Below are positions 1 to 7,370 of a DNA stretch of 26,498 bases, in pieces. How positions within the stretch are numbered: position 1 is the stretch's first letter; each line of letters opens with the position of its first letter. This DNA comes from CAG-1138 sp964495385 (lineage in GTDB: Bacteria > Bacillota > Clostridia > Christensenellales > CAG-917): positions 1 to 26,498 of the forward strand of contig CAZBVO010000021.1 in NCBI GenBank assembly GCA_964495385.1, in the 5' to 3' direction. The position numbers and the translations under genes were made by a program. The notes under the pieces were generated by a model. It worked only from the letters and a program-made list of their open reading frames with translations, searched no databases and was not told the origin of the DNA.

Positions 1-23
1 GTGCCGTAATTTGAAAGTAAAAC

Positions 24-52
24 TTGATTTTTGGTAAATAATGTGCTATGAT
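24..52 (+). promoter_or_regulatory. Sigma-A type promoter of sepF-lspA-rluD
   Basis: A -35 box TTGATT (24-29) and a -10 box TATGAT (47-52) are separated by 17 bases. Transcription would start near 59, giving a leader of about 37 nt before the sepF ATG at 96. An in-frame ATG at 48 falls inside the -10 box, so it cannot be the start if this promoter is used. This is seen in sequence only; promoter use is inferred. Confidence 0.6.
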
Positions 53-64
53 AGTTTATCATAG
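46..64. repeat. Perfect palindrome over the sepF promoter -10/start region
   Basis: CTATGATA and TATCATAG form a perfect 8-bp inverted repeat around a GTT spacer. It covers the -10 box and the predicted transcription start. The position suits a repressor operator, but no regulator is identified and an AT-rich -10 region can produce such symmetry by chance. Confidence 0.45.
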
Positions 65-95
65 AAACATCATAAGCAACCGATACGGAGGAAAT

Positions 96-791
96 ATGGC
101 ATTCTGGAACGAAAACGCTGACGAAAGACGCAGAAGAGAAGACGACGGCAGGTCCGACAGATCCGCACGAGGCGGAGATTATGCCTTCAACGAGGGCAAC
201 AGTTTTGACGAGCGTTACTCGAGGGGCGATTTCGGTTCGCCTGCTCGCGGCGGCGATTCGTACAGAGGCTACGGCCGCAGACTGGACGACATTCAGCCTA
301 TACGTGAAGGCCTTACCGGAGACCTTCCGCCTATCGGCGCGCCTCAGGAGAGGGCGGACCGCTATTATTCGGCACCAAACGTTTCGAGAGAAAACCCTAA
401 CGTTTATCCGCAACAAAATTCGACCTACGTTCCTCGGGACGTCAGGTCCGCACCCGTTCAGCAACAGCCGACGGGGCCGTCAGGCATGAGCGGAGTTCAA
501 ATGCCGGGCTACGGCGCAGGCTCCAACGTGCTTATTTACAGCCCTAAAACTTATGCGGACGTGCAGACGCTTATCGACCACCTGAAAAAGCACGAACCGG
601 TTATCATCGATTTCGGTAAAATAGGCGGTAACGGCGCACAGCGCATCGTGGATTTTATGAGCGGTGCCATTTACGCTTTAAGCGGAAGCATGCAACGCAT
701 AAGCAACACCATATTTTTGCTTACGCCGGCAGGTGTCAACATCACCGTTCCGGTGGACCAGATTCGCAAGGACGTTGAGGACAAAAGATAA
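96..791 (+). CDS. sepF: Cell division protein SepF with a long disordered N-terminal tail
   Basis: SepF binds the FtsZ C-terminal tail and helps align and anchor FtsZ filaments at the septum. The 231-residue protein has its conserved SepF domain at about residues 144-225, including the IIDFGKI stretch and the QRIVDFMSG...ALSG segment. Residues 1-143 are low complexity, first rich in Arg, Gly and Asp with RGGD repeats, then rich in Pro, Gln and Tyr. Usual SepF proteins are about 150 residues with a much shorter linker. The first residues (MAFWNENADERRRRED) do not form an obvious amphipathic membrane helix, which is a feature of typical SepF. The ATG at 96 was chosen because GGAGG (88-92) lies just upstream and because the longer reading frame would begin inside the promoter. 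The stop overlaps the lspA start by one base. Family assignment rests on the C-terminal domain. Confidence 0.9.
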   Translation: MAFWNENADERRRREDDGRSDRSARGGDYAFNEGNSFDERYSRGDFGSPARGGDSYRGYGRRLDDIQPIREGLTGDLPPIGAPQERADRYYSAPNVSRENPNVYPQQNSTYVPRDVRSAPVQQQPTGPSGMSGVQMPGYGAGSNVLIYSPKTYADVQTLIDHLKKHEPVIIDFGKIGGNGAQRIVDFMSGAIYALSGSMQRISNTIFLLTPAGVNITVPVDQIRKDVEDKR

Positions 792-1321
792 TGTTTTTGT
801 ATGAAATAATCCTCTTGGTTTTTATAATCGCAGCCGACATAGCCTCGAAGTATGCCGTTGTTTCGGCATTGGGCGTAACCGACGGCGTGGGAGAGAGGAC
901 AATCACCATAATAAAAGGCGTTTTGGAGCTGAGCTATTCCGAAAACTCGGGCGGTGCGTGGAGCATATTGTCCGACAACACCGTTTTGCTGACCGTTTTT
1001 TCGGCGGTTTGCTCGGTAGGGCTTTTGGTTTATTTGTTTTTCAACAAAAACGAAAGCAAGCTTTTGCGCTTGGGCATCGTTATGTTTGTCGGTGGCGGCG
1101 TAGGCAATTTGTACGACCGAATTGTTTTCGGGTACGTCAGGGACTTTTTGCACACCGTGTTTATGGAATTCCCTACTTTCAACGTTGCGGACAGCTTTAT
1201 AACCGTGGGCGCGGTGCTTATAGTTTTGGCTCTTGTTTTGGAAATTGTAAAAGAAGAAGCGGCCAAGCGTAAATCCGAGCAGAAAACCGAACTGCCGGAG
1301 GGCAGCGGAGAGGACGAGTGA
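791..1321 (+). CDS. lspA: Lipoprotein signal peptidase (signal peptidase II)
   Basis: LspA is an aspartic protease of the cytoplasmic membrane that removes signal peptides from diacylglyceryl-modified prolipoproteins. The 176-residue protein shows the family boxes: D16-x-x-S19-K20 in the first helix, ENSGGAW at 51-57, GNLYDR with catalytic D109, and FNVADS with catalytic D134. Four hydrophobic segments are visible at about 4-24, 63-84, 93-112 and 135-153. The last 20 residues are charged and probably cytoplasmic. The start overlaps the sepF stop (TAATG) and the stop overlaps the rluD start (TGATG), so the three genes are probably translationally coupled. In many Bacillota lspA and rluD follow sepF after divIVA and ileS; those genes are absent between them here. 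Confidence 0.95.
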   Translation: MFLYEIILLVFIIAADIASKYAVVSALGVTDGVGERTITIIKGVLELSYSENSGGAWSILSDNTVLLTVFSAVCSVGLLVYLFFNKNESKLLRLGIVMFVGGGVGNLYDRIVFGYVRDFLHTVFMEFPTFNVADSFITVGAVLIVLALVLEIVKEEAAKRKSEQKTELPEGSGEDE

Positions 1322-2235
1322 TGGAAAAATTCTTTTTTGTTGTAGACGCTTCCGACTGCCAAAAGCGGTTGGACGTTTTTTTAACCGAAAACGTGCCCGT
1401 GGTTACGAGAAGCCGAGTTAAAAATCTTCTTACCGACGGCCTTGTTTCGGTGAACGGAAAATCCTCTAAATGCGGATACGCGCTTCGTGAGGGCGACGAA
1501 ATCGAAATGTGCTTGCCCGACGTCACGTCGCCCGAGGCAAGGCCCGAAGATATCCCCGTCGACGTCGTTTACGAAGACGACTGCTTGGCGGTAATCAACA
1601 AAGCGCAGGGCATGGTTGTGCATCCTGCAAACGGCAACGAAAGCGGAACTTTGGTGAACGCTTTGCTTTTTAGGCTGGATTCCTTAAGCGGCATAAACGG
1701 GGTTGCGCGCCCCGGCATAGTCCATCGAATCGACAAAGACACTTCGGGGCTTTTGGTGGTTGCAAAAACCGACGAAGCGCACAAAAGTCTTGCCGAACAA
1801 ATTGCCGCAAAAACCGCAAAAAGGCAATACGTCGCACTGGTTGACGGAAACGTAAAAGAGGATTGCGGCGTTGTCGATAAGCCTATCGCAAGGTCAACTT
1901 CCGACCGCAAAAAAATGGCCGTCGTCGAAGGCGGCAGAAGGGCGGTTACCGAGTGGAAAGTTAGGGAGCGTTTCGGAAAATACACCCTGATGCAATTCAA
2001 TTTGCAGACGGGCAGGACGCATCAGATAAGGGTTCATGCCAAGTATTTGCATCATCCCGTAACGGGCGATCCGGTGTACGGCGGAAGCAACGAATTCGGA
2101 CTTAACGGACAGTTGTTGCATGCCGAAAAATTGACTTTCGTTCATCCTAAAACAGGAGAGACGGTTGAGTTTTTTGCTCCGCTTCCCGACTATTTTGAGA
2201 AGGTGTTGAAAAAACTCAGAAACAATCAAAAATAG
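1321..2235 (+). CDS. rluD: RluD-family 23S rRNA pseudouridine synthase
   Basis: This enzyme isomerises uridines in RNA; RluD acts on helix 69 of 23S rRNA. The 304-residue protein carries an N-terminal S4 RNA-binding domain (about 13-62, RSRVKNLL...VSVNGK) followed by the RluA-type catalytic domain. The signature GIVHRIDKDTSG places the catalytic aspartate at D138, and the later TGRTHQIRVH block is also typical of RluA/RluD. ATG at 1321 overlaps the lspA stop; a GTG at 1318 would add one residue and cannot be excluded. Exact rRNA target (RluD versus RluB/RluA-like paralogues such as YlyB) cannot be decided from sequence alone. It converges with rqcH and ends at a shared hairpin terminator. Confidence 0.88.
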   Translation: MEKFFFVVDASDCQKRLDVFLTENVPVVTRSRVKNLLTDGLVSVNGKSSKCGYALREGDEIEMCLPDVTSPEARPEDIPVDVVYEDDCLAVINKAQGMVVHPANGNESGTLVNALLFRLDSLSGINGVARPGIVHRIDKDTSGLLVVAKTDEAHKSLAEQIAAKTAKRQYVALVDGNVKEDCGVVDKPIARSTSDRKKMAVVEGGRRAVTEWKVRERFGKYTLMQFNLQTGRTHQIRVHAKYLHHPVTGDPVYGGSNEFGLNGQLLHAEKLTFVHPKTGETVEFFAPLPDYFEKVLKKLRNNQK

Positions 2236-2236
2236 C

Positions 2237-2264
2237 AAAAACCGCTCAAAACGAGCGGTTTTTT
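2237..2264. terminator. Bidirectional terminator between convergent rluD and rqcH
   Basis: CCGCTC (2242-2247) pairs with GAGCGG (2253-2258), extended by five A-T pairs, around an AAAAC loop. A T-run follows on the plus strand and the mirrored A-run gives a T-run on the minus strand, so it can serve both genes. Confidence 0.85.
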
Positions 2265-2288
2265 GATTGGATTATTCTAAAAATTGGC

Positions 2289-3983
2289 CTAAACGAGAAA
2301 ACTTTCGTGTTTGTCGGGCTTGACCGTTACGGTTTGGTGATTGGTGTAGTTTACCCTTCCCAAAAGTTTGCCCGGAATGCGTTTGACAAATTTGCGATTT
2401 GTAAAATCAACTTCGACTTTGTCCGACATCGAGGCCGAGGAAAGTGCCGCGGCAATCTCGGCGGCAAACACGACAACCTCATCAGACGGCGAGTCGCTTT
2501 TTATCACGACGTGCGAGCCGTGTTCGTTTTTGACGTGAAGCCAAATATCGGACGGGGAGGCCAGTTTGAAGGTTGCGTTTTCGTTTTGCAAATTGTTTTT
2601 GCCGGCAATGATTTCGGTGCCTTTAAAGTTGTAAACGTAAGGCCCGGAAGGCGGTTGCTTCGGTGCTTTTTTGCCCGTTGTTTTTTTAAGGCGAAGCGCA
2701 CCGATTTTGGTAAGTTCGTCTTCAAAATCAAACAAACTTCTGTCGGGTTCGGCACGGCTTAACGCTTCCAAAATCCCGTCGGCGTAATCGGCCAGTTCGA
2801 CGGCCTGCACCTTTTGTTCGGAGGTGATTTCCCGAGCGCGTTTTAGCTTTGCGTATTTTTTGAAAAAGGCATCGGCGTTTTGACCTGCGCTCTTGCGCTC
2901 GTCAAGCGAAATTTTGAGGGTAGGGTTGCCGTTTTCGTACCAATTTTCCACTTCGACGAATTTGTCGCCCTTTTTGATTTTCCAGGCGTTTGCCAGCAAA
3001 AGTTCGCCTTTGATTTTGTATTCCTCCGAGCGTTCGCATTCGGCAAGTTTTTGATTGCAAAGATCTATTTTTTGCAGTTGTTTTTCTTTAAAACGTTTTG
3101 CGGCGTCGTTAAGGCGTTTGGTTTTTTGAAGGGTTCTTACTCGCTTGTCGGTGGCTGAAAAAACCGAGTCGGCCGCCTGTGACAGCGTTTCGGCAGGCAA
3201 GTATTTGCCTTCGCCGTACGGAGTAAGGAAGAAATCGGTGCCTTTTTCGTCGGTGCACGGCGCAAACAGGTCGGTGCCGTAGGCGTTGTAAAACGCTTTT
3301 GCCTGTTCGGCAATTTTTTGGGCGAGTTCTCGGGTGATTTTTCCGTCAAAATCTGCTCGGTTCAAAATTTCCGAAACGGTTATTCCGGCCACGCCGTTAA
3401 GGTTTTTGGTCAAAAATCCCTTCAAATTGTCGCCGTCGTAGCCCATCACCAGTGCTTTTACCGCTTCGAAGTCGTCGAGACTTACCTTGTTTTGTACCGG
3501 CTGAGCGTATTTTAAACCCGACATAACGGGCCTCGAGCTATCCTCGATGCCCACCGTTTTTATTGCTGACGTAACCACGTCGTCTGAGGTGGTGAAAATT
3601 ATGTTGCTGTAGCGGTTCATGATTTCGACGTACAGATGATAGGATTGCACGTCCATAAGTTCGTTGCGTCCCGAAAAGGTCAATTTGATCACTCTGTCGT
3701 TTTGCGGCATCACCGAAACCACCGTCGAGGAGAGAAGGTACTTCCTTAAATGCATGCAAAAAGCAGGAGGAACCTGCGGATTCTCCTTTTTGGTTTGGGT
3801 CAGATGAATGCGCGGAGCGGTGGGATTGCAACTCATAAGCAGAGTGTGATTTTTGCCGCCTGCACGGATAACCAATCTGACTTCGTCCGATTCGGGCATA
3901 TTTACTTTGTCCACTTTGCCGCCGGCCAACGTATCGTTAAGTTCGAGGGCCAGCGGGCGCAAGGTTATAAGATCGGAGGGCAT
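2289..3983 (-). CDS. rqcH: RqcH/FbpA (NFACT family) ribosome quality control factor
   Basis: RqcH binds 50S subunits with stalled peptidyl-tRNA and recruits tRNA-Ala to add C-terminal alanine tails that mark the chain for proteolysis. With the start used here the protein is 564 residues, normal for the family. It has an NFACT-N domain (TLRPLALELNDTLAGGKVDKV at the start, D96-R97 in NDRVIKLTF, matching the Asp-Arg pair needed for tailing in B. subtilis), a lysine-rich coiled-coil middle, and the C-terminal NFACT-R domain (AGKNNLQNENATFKLA, then WLHVKNEHGSHVVIKS). The open frame extends 33 codons further upstream, but the ATG at 3983 is preferred: GGTGG lies just upstream, a promoter lies at 4011-4039 between the two starts, and homologues begin at this Met. 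The gene is older-named fbpA from a proposed fibronectin-binding role. Confidence 0.92.
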   Translation of the reverse strand: MPSDLITLRPLALELNDTLAGGKVDKVNMPESDEVRLVIRAGGKNHTLLMSCNPTAPRIHLTQTKKENPQVPPAFCMHLRKYLLSSTVVSVMPQNDRVIKLTFSGRNELMDVQSYHLYVEIMNRYSNIIFTTSDDVVTSAIKTVGIEDSSRPVMSGLKYAQPVQNKVSLDDFEAVKALVMGYDGDNLKGFLTKNLNGVAGITVSEILNRADFDGKITRELAQKIAEQAKAFYNAYGTDLFAPCTDEKGTDFFLTPYGEGKYLPAETLSQAADSVFSATDKRVRTLQKTKRLNDAAKRFKEKQLQKIDLCNQKLAECERSEEYKIKGELLLANAWKIKKGDKFVEVENWYENGNPTLKISLDERKSAGQNADAFFKKYAKLKRAREITSEQKVQAVELADYADGILEALSRAEPDRSLFDFEDELTKIGALRLKKTTGKKAPKQPPSGPYVYNFKGTEIIAGKNNLQNENATFKLASPSDIWLHVKNEHGSHVVIKSDSPSDEVVVFAAEIAAALSSASMSDKVEVDFTNRKFVKRIPGKLLGRVNYTNHQTVTVKPDKHESFLV

Positions 3984-4010
3984 GTGTTTTACCACCGTGT
4001 TTTTTTTTAA

Positions 4011-4039
4011 ATTATACAACGAATCGAAATTATTTGCAA
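4011..4039 (-). promoter_or_regulatory. Sigma-A type promoter of rqcH
   Basis: On the minus strand, TTGCAA (4039-4034) and TATAAT (4016-4011) are separated by exactly 17 bases. Transcription would start near 4004, about 20 nt before the rqcH ATG at 3983. This placement decides the start codon in favour of 3983. Confidence 0.7.
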
Positions 4040-4130
4040 GCACGACGGCGGGGCGGGAAGATATTAAGGCGACTTTCGACAAAAAAAACGGGCAAATTTT
4101 TCAAAAGAGCGGATTTTAGGGCATAAATAT

Positions 4131-4159
4131 TTGCAAAAAAGTTTTTTACATGATATAAT
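4131..4159 (+). promoter_or_regulatory. Sigma-A type promoter of tig-clpP-clpX-lon-engB
   Basis: TTGCAA (4131-4136) and TATAAT (4154-4159) are separated by 17 bases, giving a start near 4166 and a leader of about 33 nt. Hexamers and spacing are identical to the divergent rqcH promoter 91 bases away. I see no CIRCE or CtsR-type operator between them. Confidence 0.75.
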
Positions 4160-4198
4160 TTACTAACTTATTATGAGATTACACGTCTGGAGGACAAT

Positions 4199-5491
4199 AT
4201 GAACTACACAGTTGAAAAACTCGAAAAAAGCAGAGTAAAATTGGTTATCAAAGTCGACGAAGCCGAATTGGACGCCGCAATCGACGAAGCTTATGCCAAA
4301 AACAAGCATAAGTATCAAGTCGAAGGTTTCAGAAAAGGTCACGTTCCAAAGAGCGTTTTGGAAAGAACCTACGGCAAAGGCGTATTTTACGAAGACGCTT
4401 TGGATATCATTTTACCTAAATATTACGACGAAGTTTTGTCTAAAGAAACCGCAATCGTACCTGTCGGCCGTCCGGAAGCCGACATCATGGATTTCCAAGA
4501 CAGCGGCGTAACTTACTCGGTAACCGTAACCGTTAAGCCGGAAGTTAAACTGGGCGCATACACCGGTTTGGAAGTTAAACGCACCAAATCCCGCATCACC
4601 GAAGCCATGATCGATGCCGAACTCAAACTTGCTCAGGACCGTCAATCCCGTCTTGTAGAAGTTAAGGACGACAGAGCGGCAGCCAACGGCGATTGGGTTA
4701 CCATCGATTTCGTAGGCAGCGTCGACGGAGTCGAATTTGACGGCGGCAAGGGCGAGGATTACGATCTCGGTCTCGGCACCGGCACCTTTATCCCTGGCTT
4801 CGAAGAGCAACTCGTAGGCCTTAAGGTCGGAGAAGAAAAGGACGTAAAAGTTACCTTCCCTAAAGACTACGGCTCCAAAGAACTTGCCGGCAAGGAAGCT
4901 GTTTTCGCTTGCAAGGTTAAGGCCCTCAAAGTTAAGGAAATGCCTGAAATCAACGACGATTTCGCAAAAGACGTAAGCGAATTCGACACTTTGGACGAAT
5001 ACAAAAAGGACATCAAAAAGCAACTTAAATCCGAAGCCGACAAACGCGCCGACGAAAAGGTCGAAAACGATTTGGTCGAACTTATCGCCGACGGAAGCGA
5101 AGTTGAAGTTCCTGACGAAATGGTTGAAGAAGCCATCGACGAAAGATTGCAAGAATTGCAATATCAACTTATGTATCAAGGCATGCAGCTCGACAAGTAC
5201 CTCGAAATGATCGGCACCACCGTGGAAGCCGTCAGAAACGACTTTAGAGAGCAGGCCGCAAAAACCGTAAAAACCAGACTGGTTATGGAAGCTTTGATCG
5301 TTGCCGAAAAACTCGAGCCGACCAAGGAAGAAGTCGATGCCAAAATCGCAGAGTTTGCCGAGGGTGCCAAAAAGACCGTTGAAGAATACACCAAAACCAT
5401 GCACGAACGTCAACTCAACTACATCGTCAACAATCTTGCAACCGACAAGATTTTCGACTTCCTCAAGGCTAACAACACTATCGTAAAATAA
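4199..5491 (+). CDS. tig: Trigger factor, ribosome-associated chaperone
   Basis: Trigger factor docks near the ribosomal exit tunnel and shields nascent chains; it also has peptidyl-prolyl isomerase activity. The 430-residue protein has the usual three-part build: N-terminal ribosome-binding domain with the signature GFRKGHVP (43-50), an FKBP-type PPIase domain at about 155-245 (GDWVTIDFVGSVDG, then GTGTFIPGFEEQLVG), and a helical C-terminal chaperone domain rich in Glu and Lys. GGAGG (4189-4193) precedes the ATG. It is the first gene of a unit continuing into clpP with a 37-base gap and no terminator, an order common in Bacillota. Codon choice is strongly biased (for example AAAGTTAAG, GACGAA), in keeping with high expression. 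Confidence 0.97.
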   Translation: MNYTVEKLEKSRVKLVIKVDEAELDAAIDEAYAKNKHKYQVEGFRKGHVPKSVLERTYGKGVFYEDALDIILPKYYDEVLSKETAIVPVGRPEADIMDFQDSGVTYSVTVTVKPEVKLGAYTGLEVKRTKSRITEAMIDAELKLAQDRQSRLVEVKDDRAAANGDWVTIDFVGSVDGVEFDGGKGEDYDLGLGTGTFIPGFEEQLVGLKVGEEKDVKVTFPKDYGSKELAGKEAVFACKVKALKVKEMPEINDDFAKDVSEFDTLDEYKKDIKKQLKSEADKRADEKVENDLVELIADGSEVEVPDEMVEEAIDERLQELQYQLMYQGMQLDKYLEMIGTTVEAVRNDFREQAAKTVKTRLVMEALIVAEKLEPTKEEVDAKIAEFAEGAKKTVEEYTKTMHERQLNYIVNNLATDKIFDFLKANNTIVK

Positions 5492-5528
5492 CAAATTGGC
5501 GGCAACAGCCGCAAAAGGAGGCATATTT

Positions 5529-6119
5529 ATGCGAAATGCACTCATACCGTACGTCGTCGAGCAATCAGACAGGGGCGAACGCAGTTATGATTTGTACAGC
5601 AGAATGCTCGAGGACAGAATAATTTTCCTCACCGGCGAAATCGACGATGCGGTCGCAAACACCGTTGTGGCGCAACTTATTTATCTCGAAGCAAAGGATT
5701 CCTCGAAAGATATCAGCCTTTACATCAACAGCCCGGGCGGAAGCGTTTCGGCCGGCCTTGCAATCTACGACACCATGAACTACATCAAATGCGACGTTCA
5801 GACCATTTGCATCGGAATGGCCGCATCGATGGGTGCGTTTTTGCTGTCGTCGGGCGCAAAGGGCAAAAGATACGCTTTGCCTAACAGCGAAATTATGATT
5901 CACCAACCTTTGGGCGGTTTTCAAGGGCAGGCTTCGGACATAGCTATTCACGCCGAGCATATTCTTAAAACCAAATCCCGACTCAACAAAATTCTGGCCG
6001 AAAACTCCGGTCAGCCTTTGGACAAAATCATAGTCGACACCGATCGCGACAACTTCCTGTCCGCGGACGAAGCTAAGGCCTACGGCCTTATCGACCAAGT
6101 GTTTGCCCGCAGGAAATAG
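5529..6119 (+). CDS. clpP: ATP-dependent Clp protease proteolytic subunit
   Basis: ClpP forms the two-ring, 14-subunit serine protease chamber fed by ClpX. The 196-residue length is standard. The catalytic triad is complete: S100 in GMAASMG, H125 in IMIHQPLGG and D174 in TDRDNFLS, at the spacings seen in E. coli ClpP. The IGF-loop docking surface cannot be judged without a structure. The ATG at 5529 was chosen because AGGAGG (5516-5521) sits seven bases upstream; a TTG 33 bases earlier would add residues unlike the family. It is followed two bases later by clpX. Confidence 0.97.
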   Translation: MRNALIPYVVEQSDRGERSYDLYSRMLEDRIIFLTGEIDDAVANTVVAQLIYLEAKDSSKDISLYINSPGGSVSAGLAIYDTMNYIKCDVQTICIGMAASMGAFLLSSGAKGKRYALPNSEIMIHQPLGGFQGQASDIAIHAEHILKTKSRLNKILAENSGQPLDKIIVDTDRDNFLSADEAKAYGLIDQVFARRK

Positions 6120-6121
6120 AG

Positions 6122-7363
6122 GTGGACGTGGGAATCAACGACAAACTTTACTGTTCATTTTGCGGAAGGAGCGAAGATAAGGTGGAAAAACTTATCTCCG
6201 GTCCCGACGGCGTTGCAATCTGCAACGACTGCATTGAAACGTGCAACGACATTTTGCGCTCCGAGTTTAAGGACGGGGAGGCGTCGTCGGAAATAAATCT
6301 GTTGACGCCTGCCGAGCTTAAAGCAAAACTCGACGAGTACATCATCGGGCAAGACGAGGCAAAAAAAGTGCTTTCGGTTGCCGTTTACAATCACTATAAA
6401 CGCATCAACACTAACGGTAAGGCTTCGGACGACGGCGTTGTTTTGGACAAAAGCAACGTGCTTGTTTTGGGGCCTACCGGTTGCGGAAAAACTCTGTTGG
6501 CAAAAACGCTTGCCGGAATTTTGAACGTTCCGTTTGCGGTTGCCGACGCAACCACTTTGACCGAAGCCGGTTATGTCGGCGAGGACGTCGAAAACATACT
6601 TTTGAAGCTTATTCAGGCCGCCGACGGCGACATAAAGAGGGCGGAAAAAGGCATCATTTACATCGACGAAATCGACAAAATCGCCAGAAAAAGCGAAAAC
6701 GTCAGCATAACTCGCGACGTTTCGGGCGAGGGAGTTCAGCAGGCGCTTTTGAAAATTTTGGAAAGCACCGTCGCTTCCGTTCCGCCGCAAGGAGGAAGGA
6801 AACATCCGCAACAGGAATTTTATCAAATAGACACCACAAACATTCTGTTTGTGTTGGGCGGGGCTTTTGTCGGACTTGACAAAATCATCGACAAACGCCG
6901 CGACAACAGCAGCCTCGGTTTCGGTGCAAACATCAAAACCGCGGAAGGCGAAAACTACAGCAAACTTATTGCAGAAATTCAGCCGGACGACCTTATTAAG
7001 TTTGGTTTGATTCCGGAATTTGTGGGGCGTGTTCCTATCATTGTCGGCATCGACAAATTGGATCGCGACGCACTGGTCAAAATTTTGAAGGAACCTAAAA
7101 ACAGCCTCGTAAAGCAATACGAAAAACTGTTTTCGCTTGACAGCGTCGAACTGGAAATCACGGACGACGCATTGATGGCGGTTGCCGACAAAGCAATAAG
7201 TCTGCACACGGGCGCAAGGGGACTGAGAAGCATTTTGGAAGGCGTTATGCTTGACATTATGTACAGCATTCCGTCCGATACGTCCATCAAAAAAGTTATC
7301 GTAAACGGCGACACCGTGCTTAAAAAGCTTCAACCCGAAATAGTAAGGTCGGAAATCGCCTAG
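6122..7363 (+). CDS. clpX: ClpX unfoldase, ATPase subunit of ClpXP
   Basis: ClpX is a hexameric AAA+ unfoldase that recognises tagged substrates and threads them into ClpP. In the 413-residue protein, the N-terminal zinc-binding domain has C11, C14, C34 and C37. The AAA module has Walker A GPTGCGKT (117-124), Walker B IIYIDE (178-183), the pore loop GYVG (150-153), and VGR at 301-303. The ClpP-docking loop reads LGFG (265-268) in place of the more common IGFG. The start is a GTG with AGGA eight bases upstream; a second GTG at 6128, better placed for the GAGGTG overlapping the first, is an equal alternative and removes only two residues. The stop TAG is part of the lon ribosome binding site. 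Confidence 0.96.
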   Translation: MDVGINDKLYCSFCGRSEDKVEKLISGPDGVAICNDCIETCNDILRSEFKDGEASSEINLLTPAELKAKLDEYIIGQDEAKKVLSVAVYNHYKRINTNGKASDDGVVLDKSNVLVLGPTGCGKTLLAKTLAGILNVPFAVADATTLTEAGYVGEDVENILLKLIQAADGDIKRAEKGIIYIDEIDKIARKSENVSITRDVSGEGVQQALLKILESTVASVPPQGGRKHPQQEFYQIDTTNILFVLGGAFVGLDKIIDKRRDNSSLGFGANIKTAEGENYSKLIAEIQPDDLIKFGLIPEFVGRVPIIVGIDKLDRDALVKILKEPKNSLVKQYEKLFSLDSVELEITDDALMAVADKAISLHTGARGLRSILEGVMLDIMYSIPSDTSIKKVIVNGDTVLKKLQPEIVRSEIA

Positions 7364-7370
7364 GAGAAGT

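Noticed and set aside
48..95. Longer SepF start giving 16 extra residues
   Set aside because: The ATG at 48 lies inside the -10 box and has no ribosome binding site; ATG 96 has GGAGG upstream.
3984..4082. Longer RqcH start giving 33 extra residues
   Set aside because: The extension spans the rqcH promoter and is unlike the N-terminus of homologues.
4412..5545. A 377-codon minus-strand frame opposite trigger factor
   Set aside because: It is a mirror of strongly biased tig codons, Phe/Val-rich with no motif, and lies wholly over tig.
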